Below are positions 42,851 to 51,575 of a stretch of 64,000 nucleotides of DNA, one piece after another. A model generated the notes under the pieces. It made no database searches. It saw only the letters and a program-made list of their open reading frames with translations, and had not been told where the DNA came from. The position numbers were made by a program, and so were the translations under genes. How positions within the stretch are numbered: the first letter of the stretch is position 1; each line of letters opens with the position of its first letter. This DNA comes from Azolla caroliniana (taxonomy: Eukaryota; Polypodiophyta), in NCBI GenBank assembly GCA_043228905.1, contig JBHGNT010000020.1:9176001-9240000 (forward strand). Reading direction: 5' to 3'.

Positions 42851-43261
42851 CTCCCCCTCAAGCTCAACTTGACGCTCTTCCGGATCTTCCAGATCACCGC
42901 TCCGGTCCCTCCTGGCTCCACGCCTCGCTTGCGCTCCTCGGCCTTTTCGACGCCATGTGCTTCGACCCTTCCGGTCGGCTTGTCTACTTCTACGACCCTT
43001 CACAGCTCCCTTGCTGTTGCGGTGTTGGCGCTTCTCCTGCTGCCTTATTTTCCACTTGGCCCTCGGTTGATTCAATGTATCAGAATCAAACATCCGAACC
43101 GACTTGGCTACCTCCGATCGGTTTCCGCTCTCGTCCGAGTTGGCTGTCTCCAACTCGTCTTCGGCCTTCTCACCCTTAACGGCGTCATCTCCCCCATGCT
43201 TGGTTGGCTTTGGCTCTTTCTTCCGGCTGCTCCCCTTATGTCCGCTTTCGAACTCTTCCAC
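42845..43261 (-). pseudogene. G C-terminal acidic-to-basic tail
   Basis: 138 residues open without a stop: MEEFESGHKGSSRKKEPKPT, then DELETANSDESGNRSE and MFDSDTLNQ (acidic), then an Arg-rich half (KGRRSRQADRKGRS, RRKGRGAQARRGARRDRSGD), ending QVELEGEC with the stop codon in the first six bases of the LTR. Conservation with E across indels and stops implies that it once encoded protein. Basic C-termini can bind nucleic acid, but no function is known for this one. Confidence 0.55.
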
Positions 43262-43330
43262 GGATCCGCCCTCTTCAGCCGATCCGAAGTCAAATTCGTC
43301 ATACGACTCCTTTCTTGCTCCCTTCCGTGG

Positions 43331-44571
43331 TCATCCGGGACGTCTCTCCCCTTCAAGTTCGGCACGTCGCAACTTGTCCAAACCAAGAGGCTTGATGAAA
43401 ATATCGGCATGTTGTCGATCCATCGGAACATACTGAAGTTCGACTTCACCAAAAAGGATACGCTCACGGACAAAATGGTAGTGCACCTCAATGTGCTTGG
43501 TCCGTGCGTGGAAAACGGGGTTCTTCGCAAGCTGGATGTTGCTGAGGTTGTCGTAGTAGATCGGCGTCGGATTGGACACCTCCTCTTGCAGGTCCCTAAG
43601 TAGCTGCTTCAACCATATAGCTTTGCATATCGTGACAGCCGCTCTATACTCGGCTTCGGTGCTCGACAGTGCAACTGTCGGTTGCTTCTTACTGCTCCAC
43701 GCGATCGCGGCACTCCTGAAAGAGAACGCGAAACCAGACGTGGATCGGCAATCGGCGACGTTGCCGACCCAGACGGCATCGGTGTAGCCGACCAACTGCA
43801 GGGTTGTATCAGACCGATATAGTAGCCCCCGGTCTTTAGTGCCACTGACGTACCGGAGTACGCGTTGTGCGCACTGAAGGTGTTCCTCAGTCTGTCGCAC
43901 CATGAACTAACTAATCACCCCGACCGGGTAGCTGAGATCTGGTCAGGTGATGGTCAAGTAAATAAGGTTGCCGACTATCTGTCGGAACCTCGTCGGGTTG
44001 CATACCTTTCCGGAGTTGGGGCGAACCTTGACGGTTCTATCCAGAGGAGTCGAGACAGACTTATAGTCGGCCATCCCGAATTTGAAGAGCATACTCAACA
44101 CATAATGACGTTGGCTTATCAATATGCCTTAGGGGGTATGGATCACTTCTATTCCGAGGAAGTAATGAAGATCCCCCATATCCTTCATGTCGAAAGGTGC
44201 CGCAAGCTGGAGCTTCACGCGGTCGATTTCCCCTAGGTCGGCACCGGTGATGACCAAGTCATCAACATATAGTAGAATACTGACCGGACCGAGTCGACTT
44301 TTCCGGATGAAAAGGGAAGAGTCCGATTTTGACGCTGCAAAGCCCATCCGACGTAGTTGTTGCGTGATCTTTGCGTTCCAAGCATGCGGGGCTTGCTTCA
44401 GTCCGTAAAGGGACTTCTTCAATCGGCACACTACCGACATGTTCGTTCCGAAGTGAAATCCGGGGGGTTGTACCATGTACACCTATTCCTCAAGCTCACC
44501 TTGCAGGAACCCATTCTTTACATCCATCTGATGTAAGTGCCACCCCTTTGCCGCAACTACTGCGAGCAAAA
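43331..44571 (-). pseudogene. G RT (C-terminal part) and RNase H
   Basis: The visible RT starts at the C2 junction ([20 protein letters not shown], then the same TAG as E), continues with VCRLKKSLYGLKQAPHAWNA and YVDD (44269-44258), has eroded sequence at 43910-44130, then RNase H with GYTDAVWVGNVADCRSTSGF, ALSSTEAEYRAAV, KHIEVHYHFVRERI and ADIFIKPLGLDKLR to 43331. The N-terminal half of the RT was lost to C2. Confidence 0.8.
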
Positions 44572-45005
44572 TGTTACTAGCCGGCAAAGGAGTCCAGAGT
44601 GGGAAACGGAGAGTTATTTAAGTAGTAGGAATGTGGTTGTAATTAAACTATGAGTGTGGATGGACGGACCGGAATCAGTATGCCGTTCCGGATCCGGACC
44701 GATCCCAAACAAGTGTGGATGGCACCGTTTTGTAATACAGACCGGAAACCTATTTAAAGGCCCGGATACAATGTAATGAATAGCGGTTAATTAATAAAGC
44801 TTAGTGTTGTTATCTCTCTATGTTAATTGCCATTCTGCCTTAATTGTTATATCTTACACGTGTGATTATGAAAGATGATCATGTTAAGTAACTTAATTAA
44901 GTCGGATTAATCGTTGAGTCTAATCCTGTTGCTGTAACACCCTTTGGTGAAGTGTCTTCCGTAGACACCCTGTGTTAGGCCATTGTCCGGCCCTAAGAGT
45001 TAACA
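44572..45005 (+). repeat. C-family LTR, left arm of C2
   Basis: TGTTACTAGCCGGCAAAGG to GAGTTAACA, 434 bp, with tatttaaagg at 44751-44760. Followed by tttttggcgaccacgattcc, the probable primer-binding region of the C family. Confidence 0.85.
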
Positions 45006-45058
45006 CAGTTTTTGGCGACCACGATTCCTGTTTTTGCAGCGAACGACGGCACGGATGG

Positions 45059-46240
45059 ATGTCTAGATCAACGCACGACCTGGTTACAGATCAAACTCGA
45101 CGCCTTGCCGAAAGGCAAAGGAGACGTGAGGCTTTCTAGCAAGCGGCGCAGGAAATTAGAGCGGATCGCTCGTTTTCCAACGTAATCCGGAGAGTAGCGG
45201 AGGACTCCCTCTGGTTACAGCAAACATCGCACCCGGACGACAACAGTAGCCTAAGCAGCCTCCGGGAAACCGAATCCCTTCTCCACACGTTGGCAAACGG
45301 AGAAGGCGAAGCAGAAGCCTTTTCAGCATATGAATCAGACTCCGAAGGGGAATACAACGTGCACACGAACTACCGTAGCAGCATCGGAACCCCTGGAGGA
45401 CCGGAGGACGAAGGATCGGATACCTTACCGACACCGGAACCGGAAGTGCTAACGTTGGAACCCCCGGAACCAGCAAAGGAAGAGCGACCTCCGACACCGG
45501 AAGTCGAAGAGGAGAGGCCTCCGTCACCAAAAGAAGAGGAAAAACCACCGATGCCAGAAGGAAATCGGGAAAGACCACCCACGCCGGAGAAAATTCCAGA
45601 ACGAGCACCAACACTGCCAGCCCGCGCACCGATACCGGACGACGACATGTCGTTCCAGTACTCCAAGTATAGAGATGATCCGGAAGCGGAAGCTCACATT
45701 CACGCCTTTGAACAGACCTGGGAAGCAAACCATGTGTCCCCGGATGAAGAGGAACGCTCTAAGATAGCGGAATTTGGCGTCACATTGGAGGGACCGGCAA
45801 CAAGATGGCGCCGGATGCAGGACCCGTCTACCATGAACACCTTTGCAGATTTAAAAGCTAAATTCTTGCATTTTTTCCAAAAGGAGGTGGACCAGACCGT
45901 AATGGTAGGCTTATTTTATACCATCCGACAGGAGGCAGGGGAGAGCATTCCCCAATTTGTCATCCGGTTTCAACGGATGCATAGTCAGCTTGCCCGCGCA
46001 CCCCCGGAGGAGGAATTAAGGACAATATTCCTAAACGCGCTCTAGGAACCCCTACGCACGGTTTGCACGGTAATTGACTTCCGCACAAGTACCATCGACC
46101 AGGTCATTGACCGGGTGAGAGAGATGGAAAAGACAAGCTCCTGGCTCACACTAGGAGCACTCCAACGGGCGTTACCATCCGATGAAGACCTCCAGTTTCG
46201 GCAAGCAATACAATGCACAACCTGCTTGAATTCCGGACAC
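45059..46240 (+). pseudogene. C2 gag
   Basis: Gives the true start missing in C1: the atg at 45059 (MSRSTHDLVTDQTRRLAERQ), a TAG at codon 27, then open to 46043. Acidic Ser/Glu region (AFSAYESDSEGEYN), Pro/Glu repeats, the gag core (HAFEQTWEANHVSPDEEERS, KFLHFFQKEVDQT), a TAG at 46043 replacing the Trp of NALWEPL, and the frame ends in the first zinc knuckle (CTTCLNSGH) where the inverted arm begins at 46241. Confidence 0.75.
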
Positions 46241-46273
46241 TGCAAAAGCAAGAATCGTGGTCGCCAAAAACTG

Positions 46274-46711
46274 TGTTAACTCTTAGGGCCGGACAATGGT
46301 CTAACACAGGGTGTCTACGGAAGACACTTCACCAAAGGGGTGTTACGGCAATAGGATTAGACTCAACGATTAATCCGACTTAATTAGGTTACTTAGCATG
46401 ATCGTCCTTAATATTCACATGCGTAGGATATAACAATGAATGCAGAACGGCAATTAACACAGAGAGATAACAACACTAAGCTTTATTAATTAACCGTTGT
46501 TCATTACATTGTATCCGGGCCTTTAAATAGGTTTCCGGTCTATATTACAACACGGTGCCATCCGCACCTGTTCGGGATCGGTCCGGATCCGGAACGGCAT
46601 ACCGATTCCGTTCCGTCCGTCCACACTCAAAGCTTACTTACAACCATTCCTACTAATTAAATAACTCCCCGTTTCACACTCTGGACTCCTTTGCCGGCCA
46701 GGCCGGTAACA
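46274..46711 (-). repeat. C-family LTR, inverted right arm of C2
   Basis: On the plus strand it starts TGTTAACTCTTAGGGCC and ends GGCCGGTAACA. The leader complement at 46241-46273 joins it to the gag. It is closer to the C1 LTR (TGTTACCGGCC) than to its own left arm (TGTTACTAGCC), so the two arms may come from different C copies. Confidence 0.85.
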
Positions 46712-47157
46712 AGACAGACCGGGAACATCACGCTTTCCTTGATGTTCACATCGATGGAAGCTAAGGAGTCACATATTTCCTTGATCTTTGAGGTATAGTC
46801 AGCCACCGACAAATCACGTTGTCGTAGGTTGCTCAACTCCTATCGAAGCTAAAGCTTCTTGGCTGTGGTGCTCGTGGCAAAGATCTTCTTTAGATTTTCC
46901 CACGCACCCTTCGGCATTTTTGCATCCCGAACGTAGCTTAATAGTTGTTCGCCCACACAAGACGCAAAGCAGTACAATACCCTGCTCGCCGACTGTTCCC
47001 ACGCCGGGAAATCTTTGTGTGTCGATTCGGGTGCTGTGTCATTTGCTCCATCGAGATAGCTCTAGTAACCGTGTCCGAGCAGGTACTGGTGCATCTTGTA
47101 GGACCAAGATGCGTAGTTGTTTCTGTCGAGCTTCTCCATCGAAAGCGAGCTAGCCAT
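46712..47157 (-). pseudogene. G gag, N-terminal part
   Basis: The atg is at 47157 (MASSLSMEKLDRNNYAS...). UBN2-type copia gag like E: FPAWEQSASRVLYCFASCVG, KMPKGAWENLKKIFATSTTA, ELSNLRQRDLSVADYTSKIK, CDSLASIDVNI. A stop occurs before ELSNL. It is cut at 46712 by C2, so the zinc knuckle is gone. Confidence 0.75.
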
Positions 47158-47254
47158 GCCTCTATCCATCGGTGTTTACCTGTTGTTCTTGGTTGGTTTT
47201 TCTTTTCAAACTAAGTTGGTTGCAGAGGTTCTCAACCCTCGCGCTCTGATACCA

Positions 47255-47640
47255 TGTAAAAGATTATGTGCGGAAGCAATAGAAAACGAACACAGAAAAA
47301 ATACGCAAGTTCAATAGAGAGCTTGAATATACACAGTACGCGGCAGAGACAGAGAGAGAACACACAAAAAAACTCGATTCAAAATAATGCTCAATCTGTA
47401 CATAGGATGTGTTGTGAGCACCTTTATACAAGCCCTGACAATCGGGCTGACACAAGTACTAACAGTACTTGACTGCTCATAAATGAGCCTCGACACTCAC
47501 TCCCAAATATATTCCTTGCGGAATATCTTTCCGATGGCCTCCCGGTTTCTGCACCGATCCGGCCTAACCGATCGGTCCCAACCGATCCAGTCCTCGGCTT
47601 GCTCAGCCGATCCGGCCGATGTTGAGCTTCTCTCTTAACA
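47255..47640 (-). repeat. 5' LTR of G
   Basis: 386 bp, TGTAAAAGATTATG to CTCTCTTAACA on the plus strand. The adjacent 47243-47254 is the exact complement of the initiator-Met primer site. Confidence 0.85.
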
Positions 47641-47930
47641 GATAGGAGATGAATTGGAGACAGCCAATTCGGATGACTGCGGAATTGAATCGGAAGAGTT
47701 TGATTCAATCGGAATGTTCGATTCGGATACGCCGAATCAACTGAAGGCCATGCAGAGAAAAGGGCAGCGAAGGACGCGCTGACACCGCAATAGCAAGGGA
47801 GTTGAGAAGGGCCGGATGAGTAGACAAGTGAATCGAACGTCAAGGAGCGCGAGCGAGGCGTGAAGCCAATAGGGATCAGAACGTAGATCCGGGAGAGCGG
47901 ATGAAACCTCAAGTTGAGCTTGAGGGGGAG

Positions 47931-48325
47931 TGTTGAGTGACAAGCTCAATAATGAGTGCGTAATATGGTGCATAACCCAGTGCGTAGACTGGGTGCGTAA
48001 AACAGTACGCACTATATGGCCATAATGGTGCGAACACCGCAAGGCCGTTAGAGAGATATTCCTCGAAAGGAATAATTTTGGGAGTGAGTGTAGCGGCTCA
48101 TTTATCAGCGTCAAGTACTGTACTTGTGTCAACCCAATAATCAGGGCTTGTATAAAAGGTGCTCAAAGAGCACGAAGTATGTACAGAGTGTCATTATTTT
48201 GAAATAGAATTGAGTTGTCTGCTCTCTCTATCTCTCCCTCTCCATCTCCATCTCTGTGTTTTTTGAGTTCTCCGAACTGTGTACTCTGTGTTTCGCATAC
48301 GCTTCCACACACATATTCTTCTACA
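47931..48325 (+). repeat. 3' LTR of E
   Basis: TGTTGAGTGACAAGC to TTCTACA, 395 bp, preceded by the polypurine tract gagcttgagggggag (47916-47930). TATAAAAG at 48151-48158. It ends beside the ttaac duplication. Confidence 0.9.
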
Positions 48326-49930
48326 TTAACATTGTAATGAGTGACAACGAGTAGACTATTGTATCACCAATAAAAGAAGAAGGCTATGGACCCAGACAAA
48401 GTACAAGCCATCTTGAATGCCCCAGCCCCCACCACGGCCAAAGCACTCAGCCGATTTTTGGGCCAAATACGGTGGCATAGTCGTATGCTTTGATACCTTG
48501 CCCATTGAGCGACCCCTTTACACGCAATAGTCGATAAGGTGCCCTTTTGATGGACAGAACGAGAGGACATGGCATACCAATCACTGAAAGTCATGTTGTC
48601 CCAAGCCCCAGTAGTCCAACCCAGGATTGGACAGAGCCCTTTCACGTATTCGTGGATGCATCTGACATCGCAATCGGTAGTGCTTTAATGCAGAAAACTC
48701 CACCAAATTGGTATCGCCTAGTCTACTACGGCAGCCGCCAACTCTCGATAGCAGAAAGGAATTACTCCACCATAGACCGAGAAGCACTCGGCATGATATA
48801 TAGCATTACGAAGTTTTGGCACTATCTGCTCGGCCGAAAATTTACGTTCCACGTAGATCATTCGGCACTACTTTACCTCATAAATAAGCAAGCTATGACT
48901 AGTTGGTTAGCACGATGGGTGTTGCTCCTTCAAGAGTTCGATTTGGAGATTCAACATCGACCAGGCGTTCAACACGCGAATGCCGACTATCTTAGCCGCT
49001 TGGAAACGAGAGAACCACCGAACCATGACCACAATGACTTACCGAACACCGCCCTATTCTCCATCGACACAACACCCATCGACTCTGATCCTAACAACAC
49101 TTGGATCACCGAAATGACACAATTCCTGAGTACGGGGCTTCCCCCGGACCACCTCACAATTGACGCTAGGAAATGGTTAGCAATCCGAAGCCGAAATTTC
49201 TGTCTATTCACGAATATGTTGTATCACAAAGCCTCGGATGGCATTTGGAGGCGCGCAGTTCGACAATTCGAGAAAGACGTTGTACTTCAGGAAGCTCACC
49301 ATGGAATCGCGAGCGGGCATTATGCATGCACCGCCACAGCCTGAAAAATCTGGCAGAGTGGGCTCTGGTGGCCGACCACGAAAAAGGATGCTCACGATTT
49401 TTGTAAACAATGTGATCTCTTTCAACGGATGGGACAACCAAATGAGCGCGACCGCATGCCTCACCAGCCGATCCTTCCCTTGGAACTATTCCAAAAATGG
49501 GGCTCAGATTTCGTAGGCCCTTTTAAACCCCCCGCCACACGCACTAGAAACAAATATATACTAGTAGCAACCGATTACTGTACGAAATGGGTCAAAGCAT
49601 AAGCGCTTTGAGATAACACGGCAGCATCAACCACAAAATTTATTTACGAAAACTCGGCAATTGAGCAGCCGGTCCTGGTTTTCCAAACAAAACTCGGCAA
49701 GCTTCGATTCCAGTGGACAACGCCTTTCTGGATCATCGACACGTACAACAACACCTTTCAACTCAGCACACTGGCCGACAAAGCGTTGCCGCATTGGGTC
49801 AACGGGTTTCACTTGAAATTGTACCATGGAAAGACACCACCTAACCCCTTTACCAACCAACGACACGATTTCAACCAAACGATGGTAGGTGGAACAGAAG
49901 ATTATGAGGGCATCACGCCTCGATTACGGT
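48326..49930 (+). pseudogene. F pol remnant: RT thumb, RNase H and integrase
   Basis: 48326-48383 is unresolved leader or LTR (see 17051-17469). Coding starts inside the RT (MDPDKVQAILNAPAPTTAKA), so gag, protease and most of the RT are missing. RNase H is complete: PFHVFVDASDIAIGSALMQ, AERNYSTIDREALGMIYSI, VQHANADYLSR. The integrase zinc finger is present (ASGHYACTATA, then CKQCDLF after a TGA), then WGSDFVGPF and [12 protein letters not shown]. The core with the remaining catalytic residues is deleted at about 49650, and the C-terminus follows (KLRFQWTTPFWIID, LPHWVNGFHLKLYHG). Close relative of C. Confidence 0.8.
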
Positions 49931-50002
49931 AACAACCCTACCTACCGTCCATGTGTACAGTATTATTTTGAAAAGAAAAAGAAAAAGAGAGAGACCCAGT
50001 CA

Positions 50003-50013
50003 CTATTTAAAGA
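50003..50013 (+). promoter_or_regulatory. TATA-like motif before the F third ORF
   Basis: cactatttaaag lies about 300 bp upstream of the third ORF and after the end of pol. The same ctatttaaag string serves as the TATA box in the C LTRs. It suggests a separate transcript for the third ORF; there is no direct evidence. Confidence 0.35.
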
Positions 50014-50308
50014 CTAGGTATGATGTTCAAGAAAAGCAAGTACAAACGGTTCACACGACGCGTGGCCCTTAACACTCAACATGGCAGGCAAGATTCTGAA
50101 TCTAGGGCACAAGAGCACGTCTCGAGAACCGAGGTACCCACACAAAAACATCACCAACAGCTAGAGCCACCACACTTGCAAGAACTCTCAAGCTTTCGCT
50201 CCTTCTACGTAGAACTGCTCCCACTCGCCTACTCTCTCTAACCAAGCTTTCTCTCGTTTTCCATCTCCACAGCCTTCTCCCTATCTACCTGACTCTCCAG
50301 CCCTCACC

Positions 50309-51080
50309 ATGCCGCTCGAAGTATCTAAAGAACTCTGCACTTGGATGTCCAAACACGGCCTCTCAGGATATCTCAACGCCTACGATGCACCTCCCCACCC
50401 AGAAGCTCAGGCCATCGCCAAAAGCATCCACCCTGATACCATCTCCAACAACAAGATCCGAGCAACACTTCATCTGCAAAGGGGGGGTGAGCACGATATC
50501 AACGCGCTGCCTCAACACATCTTGGAACAACATTTCGGAGAGTATTCACTCTCGGGAAAAGCTCATCGCACGCATGGAGATCCCAATGAGTTCTTTGGGA
50601 GCCTAGCCCATCTCCTCCTCGGCTACACCTGCATCCACGCAAATCCCTATCACATGACGAAGAAAAAAGCAGGATTGATTATTACGGCCTACTGCAGCGG
50701 AGCAATCGATTGGGGGATCATCACCAGTGAAGGTGTCCGAGCGGCCATCACTTCTTTTCAATCGGGGAAACGAGTTTTACCCGTACTAGCACAATACACT
50801 ATCGTGTTGTACCCACCCCAAGCACAACCGCCACAACAGACATTGGCGCTCCTTGCTCCACCCCCGAGGGCTAAACGACAATGAACGTTGCAGTTGTCGC
50901 ATCAAGAGTGGCAAGATGACGATACCCAAGCCCTTGTGTAGGATCTATGTATCGATGGAGTAAGCTCCTGGATGTCGTTGCGGGATTTAGACTGGCGTAT
51001 ACCCTTTTGATGGCGAATCGGGCGGAGATGGTTGTTGGCCACCTCCGAGCCTCACACTCACTTAACAACTAATAGATGAT
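50309..51080 (+). pseudogene. F third ORF, N-terminal domain; coiled coil deleted
   Basis: The atg at 50309 in good context (accatgc) opens 191 residues: MPLEVSKELCTWMSKHGLSG, EQHFGEYSLSGKAHRTHGDP, KKKAGLIITAYCSGAIDWGI, a Pro/Gln-rich end and a TGA at 50882. The same frame then continues through two further stops across the polypurine tract (gggcggagatgg, about 51020-51031) into the LTR (TSEPHTHLTTNR, stop about 51072). C1 has the same N-terminal domain, but with about 700 extra residues of linker and coiled coil. Function unknown; unrelated to any family I recognise. Confidence 0.6.
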
Positions 51081-51501
51081 TAAACACAATATCTCTCTCA
51101 CTCTCTCAAGCTCGCTCTCATAGACAATGGGGTAATGAATGTAGACAACAAGAGTAATGAATATGTTTATTAACCCTCTTTGCTAAGAGGGCTAGCACCA
51201 ACAAGGAAGAGAGATTAGTGTTCTCTAACTAAACACTTCACTAATCTCTCTTAAGCTTAAAGGTTACAAGGAGGAGGAGAGGAAGCTCTAGCTCTTAATC
51301 ACTTAGGAGATCTTTACAAATGGGAGAACCCCCACAAAGCCACTACTATGTGGTTTATATAGCTTTCACATTTAGGGTATGGGCCTTTCACACTTGGACG
51401 TCTCTTTGCTTCTTTTCCTCTTGTCGTTTCCTCTTCGTACTACGTCCTTGTTGATGCGCTCTTATTCGTGACTGGCTGTGTTGTTATCCTAGCACTAGTT
51501 A
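51033..51501 (+). repeat. 3' LTR of F
   Basis: Begins TGTTGGCCACCTCCGAGCC just after the polypurine tract and ends near cactagtta. It matches the inverted F1 LTR (5208-17050) and contains the tttatatag motif (51352-51360) that F1 has lost. Confidence 0.7.
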
Positions 51502-51575
51502 GGAAACAGGTCCCTCCGGATGGGAAGTGAGAAGAACAGTACTGATGAGCAAACTCGGCCGAGTAAGACCTTTAT
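51502..51575 (+). other. Fragment resembling the D LTR end
   Basis: ggaaacaggtccctccggat through gaagaacagtactgatga resembles the complement of the D LTR end (22650-22704) over about 45 bases. It is either a scrap of a D-related LTR or shared terminal sequence. The minus strand carries AATAAA at about 51577-51572, possibly the poly(A) signal of the frame to the right. Confidence 0.4.

Larger units (their letters stand above)
44572..46711. mobile_element. C2: inverted LTR - gag - LTR structure
   Basis: C-family LTR in plus orientation (44572-45005), primer site and gag (45006-46240), then the primer-site region and LTR again but inverted (46241-46711). The inverted part begins with the complement of tttttggcgaccacgattc, so 30-odd bases of leader are included. 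No target duplication: caaaa on the left, agaca on the right. The middle of G is missing. The structure is a large inverted repeat with a 1.2-kb gag spacer. Confidence 0.8.
42456..47640 (-). mobile_element. Ty1/copia element G (relative of E), with C2 inside
   Basis: 3' LTR 42456-42850, polypurine tract (minus strand GAGCTTGAGGGGGAG), tail, RNase H and RT (43331-44571), [C2], gag (47157-46712), primer site exactly TGGTATCAGAGC (47254-47243, minus strand), 5' LTR 47255-47640. Flanks gacag (42451-42455) and gatag (47641-47645) are a target duplication with one change. The gag end, protease, integrase and RT start are missing at the C2 junctions. Confidence 0.85.
42221..47930 (+). pseudogene. 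E C-terminal tail after RNase H, split by G
   Basis: 42221-42455 and 47641-47930 join into a region that follows RNase H and precedes the LTR. The Glu/Lys-rich part (KWDFGPAEEVEEGSKGRNRR) leads to DELETANSDD, MFDSDTPNQ, then an Arg-rich part. The same order and phrases occur in G at 43261-42845. In the last codons the frame reads VELEGEC through the polypurine tract and stops at TGA inside the LTR (tgttga). Stops interrupt it in E. It is either a pol extension or a small separate ORF; its role is unknown. Confidence 0.55.
17470..48325 (+). mobile_element. Ty1/copia element E, split by A2 and G complexes
   Basis: 5' LTR 17470-17868, primer site, gag and protease start (17980-19175), [A2 complex 19176-39105], rest of pol (39106-42220), tail, [G 42456-47640], tail end and polypurine tract (47641-47930), 3' LTR 47931-48325. 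Removing the two insertions restores continuous coding: a LMNVLHV end at 19175 joins PTITKNLVSVGQ after 39105. The flanking duplication is ctaac (17465-17469) against ttaac (48326-48330). E is the outermost element of the central nest. Confidence 0.85.
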
